From Bimuria novae-zelandiae CBS 107.79 (lineage: Eukaryota > Ascomycota > Dothideomycetes > Pleosporales > Didymosphaeriaceae), in the NCBI GenBank assembly GCA_010015655.1, contig ML976703.1, positions 167,905-231,904 of the forward strand: a stretch of DNA of 64,000 nucleotides, read 5' to 3'. Below are positions 23,413 through 34,700 of this stretch, one piece after another. The position numbers were made by a program, and so were the translations under genes. Position 1 is the first letter of the stretch, and each line of letters begins with the position of its first letter. Under the pieces are notes generated by a model, which saw nothing but the letters and a program-made list of their open reading frames with translations, had not been told where the DNA came from and did not search any database.

Positions 23413-23473
23413 GTGATCGTTTTGGTGGGGCTGATCAACATTTAGGGGTGATCAATATTTAGGTGCGTCGGCT
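23413..23473 (+). mobile_element. 61-bp transposon terminus at the edge of repeat block 1
   Basis: The 61 bases ending GGTGCGTCGGCT recur at 52185-52245 with about six differences, at the right edge of the second AT-rich block. The unit holds two copies of GATCAAxATTTAGG, resembling subterminal transposase-binding repeats. Composition changes abruptly right after the last base. No opposite terminus was found, so the family is unknown. Confidence 0.7.
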
Positions 23474-23572
23474 AAGGCGGAGTACTCGGCGCTAGTATCC
23501 GCTGCCAAGCGCCTTGGCAAGCCAGTGGAATCCGTCAAGTGGCGTTTCCCACTAAGGTTTGACCGGGCATGA
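23474..23572 (+). pseudogene. Possible 3' coding fragment cut by the transposon terminus
   Basis: Directly after the terminal sequence an open frame continues to TGA at 23570-23572, reading KAEYSALVSAAKRLGKPVES and a further 11 residues, with gene-like codon use. I recognise no family. It could be the last exon of a gene truncated by the insertion, or chance. Confidence 0.3.
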
Positions 23573-24229
23573 TAATGGATGCAACGAGCCGAGCAGTGAA
23601 GCATGCGACACTTAAGGCTCGAGGCAAGCATGCCGCAGAGATAAGTGAGGATGCCAAAAGTGTCAATGGCAGATTTCCCTGGCACATGCGGTCGCGAGTC
23701 GTTGCGTCGTCGTTAGGTCAGGCCGCGCGTTGCATTGGCAAGGCTGACCTTCACGGATACAACGGCTCGTCACAGTTATCCACAATGGCGGGACCGCCCA
23801 CTCAGGGCGCCCAGAACCCCTGCGCCATACAAACAACCTACTGCCGTAAATAGCATGGCCCAGGTTCAAGCTCCGCGGTGCAATGGCATGGCAGAATGGG
23901 CCTCATCCCCTGTCGACGCAGCGGGAAGACGTCGATGGACGCCTCTTATTAGAGTAATGTGCCCCAGCGACCCGCCGTGGCAGACTGATACTGTTGGACT
24001 ACACATGCTTGCCTGATCGTGAGCAACTCGTGCAAAAGCTTCTTCGACGACTGTGCCTTCTCACCTTTCACTCTGCCTTGTGCAGGTCCACGTACGCGAC
24101 ACCCTCCCCCACGGCAGCGCCTGCCTCGACTAGAGCGCCTGCACCCGCCAACCCGTCTGTTGTCTCGGCCTAGGGCACAGTATTCATAACAGCCCCGAAT
24201 TTCGTCGCGAGCGTGTGTCGGTCTGGAAT
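23573..24229. other. Gene-free stretch upstream of the LicD/Mnn4-like gene
   Basis: GC-balanced sequence with overlapping short open frames on both strands (68-107 codons), none with a recognisable domain or start context. It presumably holds the promoter of the downstream gene; no specific element can be named. Confidence 0.5.
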
Positions 24230-25340
24230 ATGAGGCTTTCTGCGTATGCTGTCGCCGTCGCGGGAGCGGCACTTCTTCGACAATCGGTAGCAGCTCCTGT
24301 CGAGATCAAGGGAGATGTGGCACCGCAGGTTGTGCGGCGAGAAGACCTGTCTCAAGAGGACAAGGAGAGGTTGAAATACTTCCACGAGCCTGGGTACGTC
24401 TGCCATCCATTGGTGATTGCAATTACACAACATGTTAGCTTCGACTAACTATCGAGTAGCGCTGGCAACCAAATGGGCCACTACGACCGCCGCTACTTCA
24501 AAGGCATCGTTTCCGATGAGGAACGGACCGAGACGCAATTGCACATGATCCGCGCATACCTCGAATGGTTTCGTAAAAAAGGCCTCGACACATGGATAGC
24601 GCACGGGACCTTGCTCGGCTGGTGGTGGAATGGAAAGGTACGTGGCCTCATCCATGCCCGCGGGAGGGTTGCTAACTTGGGTGAAGCGGCTGCCTTGGGA
24701 CTGGGACCTGGATACCCAAGTATCCGACGCCACTCTCAACTACCTTGGCAAGCACTACAACATGACGACTCACAAGTACAGATCCGAAGACGGCAAAACG
24801 GAGCGCACATACCTCATGGACGTGGGTAATATGATCCATGAGCGCGTGCGGGGAGACGGCATGAACGTCATTGACGCGCGATGGATAGACGTGAGCAATG
24901 GCTTGTTCATCGACATCACCGGGCTCAGCGAAACGCACCCGGACACGGCCCCAGGCTGGTGGAGCTGCAAGAACTACCACAAGTATCAAACATCGGATCT
25001 GTATCCAATGCGCGAGACCATGTTTGAGGGCGTTGCAGCCAAGGTGCCGTATGCATACGACAAGATCTTGAAAGACGAATACAAGGAGAAGGCACTGGTA
25101 ATCACCGAGTTCGAGGAGTAAGCAACCGCACGCGCTGTGTACCTGAACAGGCATGCTGACCATACCAGGCACCAGTGGGATTCGCAACAGTTGTTGTGGA
25201 TTAAGACGCCAGAACAGACTGAAAAGGACAGACAAGAAGCGGCTGATCGAGCGGAGGAACGCAAGAAGCAGGAAGAGGAGGAGGCCCAAAGGAAGCAGGA
25301 AGAGGCAAATACGCAGCAAGAAGAAAAGAAGGACGAGTAG
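24230..25340 (+). CDS. LicD-family protein, Mnn4-like (mannosylphosphate transfer)
   Basis: Exons 24230-24393, 24460-24637, 24687-25117 and 25169-25340 give 314 residues. A signal peptide (MRLSAYAVAVAGAALLRQSVA) leads to the LicD core: DTWIAHGTLLGWWWNGK, then after an intron LPWDWDLDTQVSD, the acidic D-x-D region of this nucleotidyltransferase-like fold. The C-terminus is a highly charged Lys/Glu/Gln tail (KKQEEEEAQRKQEE), as in yeast Mnn4, where such repeats are characteristic. Family knowledge: LicD proteins move phospho-sugars or phosphocholine, and Mnn4-type fungal members promote mannosylphosphorylation of glycans in the secretory pathway. All introns are 49-66 nt, and the second has a GCTAAC branch site. 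The exact substrate is inference. Confidence 0.88.
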
Positions 25341-25682
25341 AGTGCGACAGACCCGGTGGCCTAGCTAAAAAAGCTGGCCATTCTTCTTCTCCTTCTCGCC
25401 GTTGGAGTGACACGCATTGGGATCCGGTTGGCATTTGCATGGCGCGGGCGCATTTTTTTTTGGAAAGGCTTCTCTTCGTCAGCGCCGAGAACTCACACGT
25501 GGCATTTTGAATACGAGCATTGATACCCACATCATACACAAGCAAAGGCGTTTGCAACTATAGATTGTTTTTCGGGCGTGGGCAACAACCCTTGTATATA
25601 AGAAGAGACACACGTACTAGGTAGTGGCGGTGGTGGTGTTGGGCGTCCCGTGGGTCCACTTCGGTTCCTCACAAATATGGTA
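25341..25682. other. 3' flank of the LicD gene
   Basis: Includes pyrimidine-rich and A/T-run sequence after the stop and ordinary intergenic DNA up to the MITE. No gene is visible. Confidence 0.5.
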
Positions 25683-25921
25683 ACGTGTTTCACCAGTCAT
25701 TGAGCCACCCTAGTCACTGAGCCACCCCACCAAGATCGCCATGCGTCTCTACACAATACCTACGATGCCCACCACACAACGCACCCAGTAGCTCTAAAAG
25801 GAAGCTAGGCTAGCTCTATCGACTTAGGCGATTCGGATGAAACAGGTCTCTAGCTATCGAAAGGCTGCATTTGGTAGGGTGGCTCACTGACTGGTGTGGC
25901 TCATTGACTGGTGACATACGT
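25683..25921. mobile_element. 239-bp pogo-type MITE
   Basis: Inverted ends about 46 bp long (left ACGTGTTTCACCAGTCATTG, right in reverse complement ACGTATGTCACCAGTCAATG) are flanked by TA at 25681-25682 and 25922-25923. Each end has two copies of a CAGTCAxTGAGCCACC unit. The ACGT termini and TA target match the larger Fot1/pogo element at 20705-22553. There is no coding capacity. It is not RIP-mutated. Confidence 0.85.
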
Positions 25922-25923
25922 TA

Positions 25924-26189
25924 ATAGTACGGGGGTGTCATCCCCTGTCCGGGTTCTTCAATTCAACGTGGTGTAGAGCTGAGGTACAGTTGCCTCATGC
26001 GGTGGCGCACGCTTGGCGCGTCTGACAAATGCGCGAAGGCGACGCGCCGTGAAGGCTGTAGAACGTCACCGAAGCCCGGTTTGACGATACATACCAGCGA
26101 GGAAACTCCTCTGACCACACTCATGTTGATACACAGCTAACGTCGCTACTCACTACTGCTCACTGACACACCTTTCGACGTGCCTGCAA
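25924..26189. promoter_or_regulatory. Putative promoter region of the UBL-WLM gene
   Basis: The 266 bases between the MITE and the ATG carry no gene. Just upstream of the start there are ACACA-rich and CTCACT-type pyrimidine tracts common in fungal 5' leaders. No defined factor site was identified. The MITE sits at its upstream edge and could contribute sequence to it. Confidence 0.3.
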
Positions 26190-27206
26190 ATGGACAGTCC
26201 CGCACCCGCCTCGGACGTGCAACTCACGCTGACGCACCACGGCAAGCCCATGACCTTGGCGTTTACGCAAGATGCCACCGTCACAGACCTGTCCGAACGC
26301 GTCGCTTCCGAGCTCGCGATTCCGCCTTCGCACCAGAAGTTCCTGGTCGGGGCGAAGGTGGGCCTGCTCAAACCGCCCTTCAAAAACGCCGCACTGCCGC
26401 TCTCCTCCCTGTTGGACAAGAAAATCACCCTCATGGGCAGCACGATCGCCGAGGTCAAGACTCTCAACGCCAGCATAAGCGCTGCCGCCGCCCCGCGGAG
26501 ACCGGGGCCTGTCAAGGCGGCGACGCCTGCCAGGCATCGCGATTGGCAGAAGGCGTCCGAAGAAGCGCAGTACACGTTCCACACGCTACGACCGCTGCCG
26601 TATCTGCCGAATCCCGAGCGGAGCCTGCGATTTCTGGAGAGGCTGAGGGACGACGCGGGCATCAAGGCAGCGATGCGCACGCACAAGTTCAGCGTGCCGT
26701 TGCTGACGGAGATGGATCCTGCCATGCACACTACACACGAGAGCAGGACCTTGGGGCTGAACCGCAATCAAGGTGAGGTTATTGAACTGCGATTACGCAC
26801 AGACGCCTACGACGGATACCGGGACTACAAGACTATCCGCAAGACCTTGTGTCACGAGCTCGCCCACAACGTATGGGGTCCGCATGACAGAAATTTCTGG
26901 GAGCTGTGCAAGCAGATCGAACGGGAAGTAGAGCGAGACGACTGGACAAGGGGCGGCCATAGCGTGGGTAACCAGGTATATGCCGACGGACCTGAAGAGG
27001 ATGTCATTGATCATGGGGGGTGGACGGGCGGCGAGTTCGTGCTTGGTGGTGGGAGGGCGGCTGGAGAAAATGAGTCTGTTGTGAGCAGCGTAGGCGATAC
27101 CGTGCAATTAGGGAGCTTGAGTCGAAGAGAAATACTGGCCAAGGCTGCGGAGGAGCGGATGAAGAAGGCTGAGCAAGCTAAGCGAGAGAGTGGAAGTGAA
27201 GCTTGA
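26190..27206 (+). CDS. Ubiquitin-like/WLM-domain metalloprotease (Wss1-type family)
   Basis: Single exon, 338 residues. An N-terminal ubiquitin-like fold (about residues 9-92: VQLTLTHHGKPMTL ... KITLMGST) is joined by an Ala/Pro linker to a WLM domain. The zinc site is H222-E-L-A-H226-N-V-W-G-P-H232, the HExxH plus third His pattern of this family, within TLCHELAHNVWGPHDRNFW. The C-terminus is a charged helix. UBL-WLM fusions are known in fungi and relate to Wss1/SPRTN-type proteases that act on ubiquitin- or SUMO-marked, DNA-linked proteins. The precise role of this member is not established by sequence. No signal peptide; nuclear or cytosolic location expected. Confidence 0.88.
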   Translation: MDSPAPASDVQLTLTHHGKPMTLAFTQDATVTDLSERVASELAIPPSHQKFLVGAKVGLLKPPFKNAALPLSSLLDKKITLMGSTIAEVKTLNASISAAAAPRRPGPVKAATPARHRDWQKASEEAQYTFHTLRPLPYLPNPERSLRFLERLRDDAGIKAAMRTHKFSVPLLTEMDPAMHTTHESRTLGLNRNQGEVIELRLRTDAYDGYRDYKTIRKTLCHELAHNVWGPHDRNFWELCKQIEREVERDDWTRGGHSVGNQVYADGPEEDVIDHGGWTGGEFVLGGGRAAGENESVVSSVGDTVQLGSLSRREILAKAAEERMKKAEQAKRESGSEA

Positions 27207-27737
27207 CTTGTTTGTGCGATCTTCCACTCTCGATATTTTCTTTCCTGGACTGACACGCTTACGAAACCCAGCAAGCCAAAAGGGATTAAGCTACTTATAG
27301 TTGTGACTTTGCACTTCACATGTTCGCAACCACAAGACGTTATCGTAAATAACGTCGTGCTGAAACAAACATCACCCAAGCTGGCATGTACTGAGTGAAT
27401 ACACCTGCCCAATAACCCTGGTTTCAATCATACATTCCTCCCTTCAGCAGAACACCACTGCTCGACACGACACATTGCAGGCTAATATGACTTCTAGGCC
27501 GGTCTGTACTCCAAACCAAATATGTTCTGGATATCAACGATATGGTGGGGCATCCGAAGATGTACAATCCAATTCGATTATGATGATCTGCCTAGCTGTC
27601 ACGGGTCCCTATGTTAGTGTTGTTACTCCTTTGCTTTGTTGCTTGCGTCAAACCCATTTCCGGGGGGAGACGAGTCGGCAAACAAAGCACATAGCTAGCA
27701 ACCGCGCACGCTCCAGCTTCTTTGTTAAGACGAAAGC
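27207..27737. other. Intergenic stretch between the WLM gene and the decayed gene
   Basis: Plus-strand open frame 27475-27966 overlaps the beginning of the decayed gene in another frame and has no recognisable domain. No RNA gene or element terminus seen. Confidence 0.4.
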
Positions 27738-30483
27738 ATGTCTTCGGCCCAGCCTCATAATGTTTTCACTCGCTGGATTGCCAAGTTCATTTGCACACTC
27801 AAAATACCCGACTAGGTTGCGACTATGGATGACGACCTTCCACTGGGTGCGTCCGCTGCCTCGGGAGAGGCGTACATTACTCCAAGCACTGCTACTGAGC
27901 AGGCAGGCACGGTGCTTACTAATATCACAACCCCTCACCTTACTGCTACTGCTATCACGGCTCTGACTCCGATATCTACCTCCACACTGATGCCAAGGGT
28001 AGAAGGCGCACTCTCAGACACGTCTTCCTTCTATACACGCGCGCGCGCCTTCACTCGGTACCTCTTTGGCGAACTGTCGCAAGTTCCCGCCACTCTCGCC
28101 CCACACACCAACACTATCCTATATGTTCTCGGCACCATTGGTGCTAGTGGTGTCATTAAGGGCCTCTTTCGCAACGAAAAGAAGCGTTCCCGCGCCAATG
28201 TTCAGCTCGCCATCTCCCACATTCTGTGCATCCTTGAAGTCGACAAAGGGTACGGCGACGACGTCACTGACGAGGACAGGTGGTCAGAGATTCGAGATCG
28301 GATCGCAGCTGAAGCTCGTCGTGTCGTTGAGGCCCACCATCTCACACGGAGCGAGGGTCTGAGCGTGTAACGAGAGTTGAACAGAAAGCTTTGGAACAAA
28401 GACCTTAATTTTCAAGACTCACTTGCCGGTGATTATGCGTCCCGAAAGACACGGTTGAAGGAGGCGGCTCTTGCAGATGAGCGGCGCAGGCAAGATTATC
28501 TTCACCGGAGGGGAGATAAACTGAAGAGGAAATGGAAGGATGATGAAGAGATCGCAACAGAGCTTGCGCAATTAGAGAACGAGAGGGATCTAGAGGGATC
28601 GGCTACAAAGAAACGGTCACCATACTGGAGGGATAAGAGGTATGACGTTGGAAACCAGGGTTGGCTGGGAAATCCTCATCCACTCCCGCCTTATGATGAG
28701 GGGCAACGTTGGACTCTACCCGATGGGTCGGTATTTGCCTACCGTAATGGCCATGTCCGCCGAGAATGGCAAACCTCAGATGGTCTGGCCTCTCATCGTA
28801 AGGATCCGAAACAAAAGGAAAAGGATGATCTGGAGGCTCAGAACCGGAAGGAAAACGGGAGTGGTGGGGATAAATCGTTGCCCAAACGAGCGCCACGTCC
28901 ACATTCACCATCCCCCTCTCAGAAGCCTCCACCGAACGACGACGATGACAGCGACGATGATCCCAGGCCAGGTGGGGATGCTGGACGCATAGGAATCGAG
29001 CCCACCCGTCACCAGTCCGGTCAGCGCAAGACTAACCAGGCCAAGAAAAACAATACTGGCACACGGAGAAGAGTTACAATGCAGACATCCAAACCCGAAA
29101 GAGTCAGTTAGGTTCCTTAGGCAAGAACCTTGGCAATACAAGGTATAGGTCGGTCGGGTCTAAAAAGCACAAGAAACATAAAGTAAATCCTGGACTCACG
29201 AGCGACAATCACCGAGGTGAGCAGTCGAACGATCCAGGTGTGCTGAACCGCTCTGAAGGAGTCAGTATAGATTTTGAGGATTTGGTAGATTGCTCCATTT
29301 GCACCAGACAGATGGGGAAGAGCGAGCTTAAGGAGTACGTGCGCACGTGGCATACGTTCACTCCCAACACCGGATATGTCGATGTAGCAACACCCCATGG
29401 GTCTGGACTTGAACGTCCAGAAACATCTGTTCACTGCTCTATTTCCCCACACACTCATAGCTCCTCTAAAGACCAGGGATATGGTCGTGATGCCTTCGGA
29501 AATCCTATAAAGCCTCATCGAACGAATACACCAGCGCCTTCTATGCCAAATGAACCGGCACCGATACCGCCGTCATCGCAGGAGCTCGAGCAAATGAGGG
29601 AGGAATCCAATCTCACCACTCTGAATATTACGACGCAGGAAGCAGATGGAACGAAAGTCGTGACTCCAATCCTGGCCGCTGTGCAAGTCCTCCTTGGTCG
29701 TGATGGAAGCAGCGCAGAGGTCGAGTCTATCGACTATTGATGAGCGTACAGAGTCAAGCAGTCATGGACAAACGTTATCTCGGCTTCCTGACGAAGCCAC
29801 GTCGGCAATCTCGAGAGATCATCTTATGAACCAGTTGAACATATCACAACTACAGGATCTAGGCGAGGATTTGGTGAACTTTTTGTCTAGTAGCCCTGAG
29901 ATTACCGGAGATATGGGCGTGGCAGATGATCTCAGCGATCTTGACGATGACTTGAATGAGTACATCTCGGAAGACTTCCTTCATAGGTTGGGTGCTCCTG
30001 GGAACGAAGAACAAGGTTTGTCTCGCAGTACTCGCAAATTGATATATAGCTGAGGCTGATAGTTTTATAGACGAGGGAACAGGAGGACCAGAAGAGGGGA
30101 AGGGGGGTTCTCCATCAGGACCGCGCTCACATCAAAAAGTCGTCATTCCCGCACGCCGCCCGGTTGAAATCCACCATAACACCTTTCAGTCCTCCTATTA
30201 AGTTAGTGTTAAGAAACGACGCGGTCGTCCCCCAGGTTCAAAGAACAAAGCAAAGCCTACAGCTCAGAAGGGCGCCGCCCGAGCTGCGGCTCCTCCTGCT
30301 ATGCCCACCAAAAGTGGAGCCCCTGCTCCTCCCGCTACGCCTATTAAAGATAGGAAACGCCGTGGCTCACCGGGGGAGCAGAACTGGGCACCAGCTAGTC
30401 GGGTAGGTAGTGTGGTACCGCCGAAACCTACAAAGCAGGAACCAGCGCGCAAGTCGAGATTCATTGGGACGTATAAGGAGTGA
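27738..30483 (+). pseudogene. Large decayed gene of unknown family with AT-hook-like basic tail
   Basis: A frame from ATG 27738 is stopped by TAG at 27810-27812 and TAA at 28368-28370, yet continues seamlessly through both (…EGLSV-stop-RELNRKLWNKD…) to 29111. Coding character then switches frame near 29100 and again near 29700, runs to 30053, and after more stops reappears as KKRRGRPPGSKNKAKP (AT-hook type) and a Pro/Lys-rich tail ending SRFIGTYKE at 30481-30483. No intron with normal signals explains the breaks. Visible features: a possible hydrophobic segment (TNTILYVLGTIGASGVIKG), charged helices, and a Pro/Asp-rich linker. Stops are CAG/CAA>TAG/TAA type, so RIP or similar decay is likely. 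It may be a host gene or the ORF of an unrecognised mobile element. Confidence 0.55.
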
Positions 30484-31002
30484 AGGGATTCCTGGACTGT
30501 GACACCCTCATCTTAATATTACCTTTGAAAGCTTGGGCTGAATGGTAATTGTGAGGTTCTGTATGTATGTGCGTTTCTAAATGGGTTGCGGACCGGTGGG
30601 CGGGGCGGCGGGTGGTAACATGTGTAGGCTGCTACTATTGATGCGTGCCGCCCTTTCCAATCTTATTGCATCTTTTATCTTGACGAGATCCTGAAATGGC
30701 GCAAGGTTTGACTCCTCTGTACGAGATCATTTTCCAGGTTGTTGGACCGACCTAGCTGCGAAAGAGATTAAGATTCACTGCACGAACCTAGAGTAAGTGG
30801 CGGGTCTCCAGGATTCTTGAGATGAGACCTTTTTGGGACGGTACTTGGGTGTCGCGAGTCTAATACTGAAGGTGGAAATTTGGCTAAGACACCTCTATGA
30901 ATTACTATCTTGATCCTGCCTGTCATCTCAGGATAAGTAGTAACTTACAGTGGTTCACCCTCAATACGACCTTCGTGGAATCCTAGATACAAAATATACC
31001 GT
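30484..31002. other. Intergenic, 3' of the decayed gene and of the LPMO gene
   Basis: No open frame of note and no recognisable element. The two flanking genes point toward each other here. Confidence 0.5.
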
Positions 31003-31774
31003 CTAACAAGTGAAAGTAGCCGGACCAGGGTTCACATAGCTCGTCGGAACCGGGTAGTTTATGTTAATCAAGATCCCCGGGTCGTTAGCCTTGTAAGCAC
31101 CGGGGAACGATACCAGGTCCGTAGGAGCCTTGCTGCCTCCGCCAGTGACCTCAACCTGTGCGCAAGAGAGATAGAACTGAGCACCTCCAGAGCTCTGAGC
31201 AACATGAAGCCCAATGTGCTCGTTGCGCATGAGGTACTTGCCTGGAGCAATGCAAGCGGGAATCTTAATGTCGTAGTTCGCAGCGCCTACACATTTGTCA
31301 GTCCCCACTGCTCCAGAAAATGAGGTTTGAACCACTCACTCAACCAGGTCAACTGAGAGCCAAATTTCGGTTGCTCAGCGTAGATGCGGAACCATACCAC
31401 TCCGGTCGGGTCCCAATTGTTCACGTCTTGACCCTCAGGGATCTTCGCCAAGTATGACTGGAAGGGTCCAGGGTGGTATGCGTTCGGGTTGACGTTGACC
31501 TTCACGCTTGATCCTGCGGCAACGGTGACAGTCTCGTTTCCGGGATTGAGCTGGTTGCAGCGAATGTCGCTGCTCGTCACATCACCGACAAAACCATTGT
31601 TCTGCCAGTTCTTTGCTTGACGGACCGCGCTCCAGGCAGGGGCGCCGTTTATAGTAGGCAACGTGTCTGAAAAAGAAGATTAGCACATTATTTCTGAGGT
31701 TATGGATATGCAGAGGACTTGCAGTGAGTGCTAACCCCAACAACGGCAGCCAGCAGCAGAGAGACGGTCTTCAT
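31003..31774 (-). CDS. AA9 lytic polysaccharide monooxygenase (LPMO), secreted
   Basis: Three exons on the minus strand (31774-31723, 31666-31340, 31286-31003) encode 220 residues. The signal peptide MKTVSLLLAAVVGVST is followed directly by His17, the N-terminal copper ligand of the mature enzyme (HYTLPTINGAPAW). The second copper His is H82 in NAYHPGPFQSYL. The axial Tyr is in GAQFYLSCAQ. The AA9 signatures IPACIAPGKYLMRNEHIGLH and FPGAYKANDPGILI are present. No CBM1 follows. Intron 1 is GC-AG (GCAAGT donor), splitting the codon after His17; intron 2 has a perfect GTGAGT donor. AA9 enzymes oxidatively cleave cellulose or related glucans outside the cell, consistent with a plant-associated or saprotrophic fungus. 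Confidence 0.93.
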
Positions 31775-34700
31775 CTTATCGTGTGCGGGTTGTTTGCGGT
31801 GTGGGCAAGTGAGTAGGTCGTCAAGGTGCCTTTTCAACTTATCTTACGTTCATTCATGCTCAGTTCAGTCGCCACTGCATCATTCTTTCCCAGGAAACTC
31901 CTGCGGATGAATGGACCGACACCCGGCCCGACCCTGGCAGATGACGAGGGCAACGTTATAAGAGACACATACGAGGCTCGCTTCTCCATTGCCAGACGAG
32001 GTCAATCTATGCAGGAGGAAACAATTAATATGCGATGGTAGCGCGTGCCATATTAATATTAAGGATCGGCTAATCAGGCCCAGCATACAAACTTCCAATC
32101 TTAATTGATCGCAGTCAGGGTTTATGGTAACACCCGAGAACAGCCACGTATGACGACATTGAGCAAAAGCACAAATTTTCTATGCTTTGAAGCTATTCCA
32201 TGTTAGTTGGTGGAAGGAGAGTGTTCAGGTAGTATCCGCCCGTGATGGACAGCGTTGCAGGTCCAACCAGACAGGCGAGTCTATCAGTCCCCCTAGGAGA
32301 CTTCCAACAAACTGATATCTATTCTATTAAAATGCGGAGCCGACGATGTTGGGTTTGCCAGGCGCCTGGACAAATACACCTTGCGTACCTATGTAGTGCG
32401 TACCTAGGTGCCCAGGGAACATGATGGAATCCGGTAACGGAGAGCTACACACCGGCCCCATGTCCGTTCCCTTTCAGCAGCGTGTAACACTGTAGAATAT
32501 CATGCATGCTATAATAAGATATGCAGCCCATCAATGGATGGTGCCCAACTTCCGCAAGAGTACAAACCTGCCGCAAGTACCGCCCGGAATGTTCATTGTC
32601 CAAGGCCGATGGGTGGCTTATTCAGCAAATTCATCTAGACTCCTAAAGTCAGCTGTTGTTTATACCCTGATCAACGACGGATGAGCTTCCCGTATACTAC
32701 GTGCTAGCTCGTACTCAATCGTTCTCGCGCCTTACTCCAAGGCGAGCAGAAGTTGGGCACTCTTGATCAATCCGCATTGCCGCCGAACGCACTACACTTG
32801 TTCACAATCTATGACCTCTGCGCGTTCTTGTAGGTCTAACTCGTTCTCAGTAAGTGAGTCCAATTGTGACGTCGTTCTCTTCTATTGACATAGTATCGTC
32901 TTTTTCAAATCTCGGCCCATATCGTCATTGCCCCACAGCTCTTCCCATGCATAAACTCACTCGAAGACTCATGTAGCGACAAGCGAGTCGAGTCGGGCTC
33001 TATCTCAGGGGTAGCTGCACTGGCTTTCTAGATTAGAGGAATGGGCGTGGGCTAGGACTGGACGCCTGCATAGAAGACGAACTAGACTTCGCGAGAAATA
33101 AAATTTCGTACATGCAGTTTTGTTAGTAAAGAACCGATCCACGGTGTGGATCGCGGCGCGGGCCCTACCCCATCCCCAACAAGTGCGCGTGAGGCCTCCA
33201 TACTTGGCTAATTGACTACGACAGCACCTCCGGGTTTTTATTGCCGTCACAAGTCGATCATTGCGGGAATCCCTGGTCCTACATGCCCATTAACTCCACC
33301 GGCCGCTTTGTGATACTCGTAACTCGTCGCGATGCTCGGATGATCCGTTGTCACACTCGAACTGCGTGTGGAGAAGGTGTAGCCGAGGGCATGGCGCTTT
33401 GACGAACGCAGATTAGGAAGCTTGCGAGATAACAGCAAGGGGAGCGAGCGTGGGTGTTTCCGTCTATTTAAGACGCCGTGCACCAAGACACGCCCGTTCT
33501 CAGGCTCCCCCCTCGTGCAGAGCCTCCAAAAGCTGCCTTTGATGGCTTGTATATTTCAAAATATCTCATATCAAATCAATATGGATAACCCTACCGTCAG
33601 CAGTTATTTGTTAAAAGGGATCACGTCGAGAAGATATATAAATCATAGATGTCCTGGTGAGTTTTAAGGGTACCTACCATAGGTAGCTACTCGTAGCCCA
33701 CCCTGCTTAGATAGTTCAATCGTAAATACTTAAATCAACTTACTTTCAATACTCTCATCCCCAAAAGTTTTTGTTGCTTATTAGTGAGGAAGGAGCCATA
33801 TCTCGTAGGTGGTAATATACCTGTTCAATAATATGAATGCCGCCTGGATTTCTTCCGGCAGTGATGACGCAGTGAGTGAACTCAGTTGTGTGTAACCAAT
33901 GAACAACAGGCAAAGGTAATCAGTTTGTAATTTCTGACATTCGATAGATAAATTGTTGAGGCAATTAGCCCTTCTGCGAGAAAATATTGCGTGCTTCATG
34001 TTTCCAGAGGCGTCGCTGCATTGGCCTGCACCCACAGCTCTCCAGGTCTTTGTCCGTTTGAGAGTTTATGGTACACCAAATCAATCGCAAGTCCCGAGCT
34101 GGTGTGCTACAATACTGCAAACCTTGAAAGTTGCCGTATGGCAAGGGCCAGAACGATTCTATGCCTGATCATAGAGGTAGAAATTCGCAATGGGTCGCAC
34201 AGTTTCCGGATATCAAGGACTCAAAAGCCTAGGAAATCTTGATCTAATGTCGCCCACTGCCGTTCACGTCACTCCCGAGGTCACTGTTGGACGGATACGT
34301 GCTATAACTTACTACGGACAAGGTAGTGCCTGATCATGGTGAGCTCACGACGTCTGCTAAATGTCTCAATGCGGGTTAACGACGGCGAGTGGTAGCGGTG
34401 TTGGTGTTGCCTCCAGCGTCGACGGTATTTACCACCACCCACAGATCATCGTTGCTATCAATACCAGGGCCGTGATTGGAGGTAGCAAGGGCACCGCAAT
34501 TGCCACGGAGACGCTTTCGGGGGGGATCAGCATCGAGCGCTTGTCGTGATCACGGAGTTGAGATTCGGAGGAAGATGCGGGGCGCTTGCCGAGGACCGGG
34601 ACCGTTGCCTTGATGAGATTTATCAACTCCTTGAGAGGGTCTATGGACTTTCGAATGAATCGACCCTTCCACCTACGAGCATGGTGATCTTCTTAAGCGG

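Noticed and set aside
28368..28388. A tiny intron (GTGTAACGAG...ACAG) that would remove the TAA in the decayed gene
   Set aside because: At about 20 nt it is far below the size of any intron here; a nonsense change is simpler, and other breaks follow downstream.
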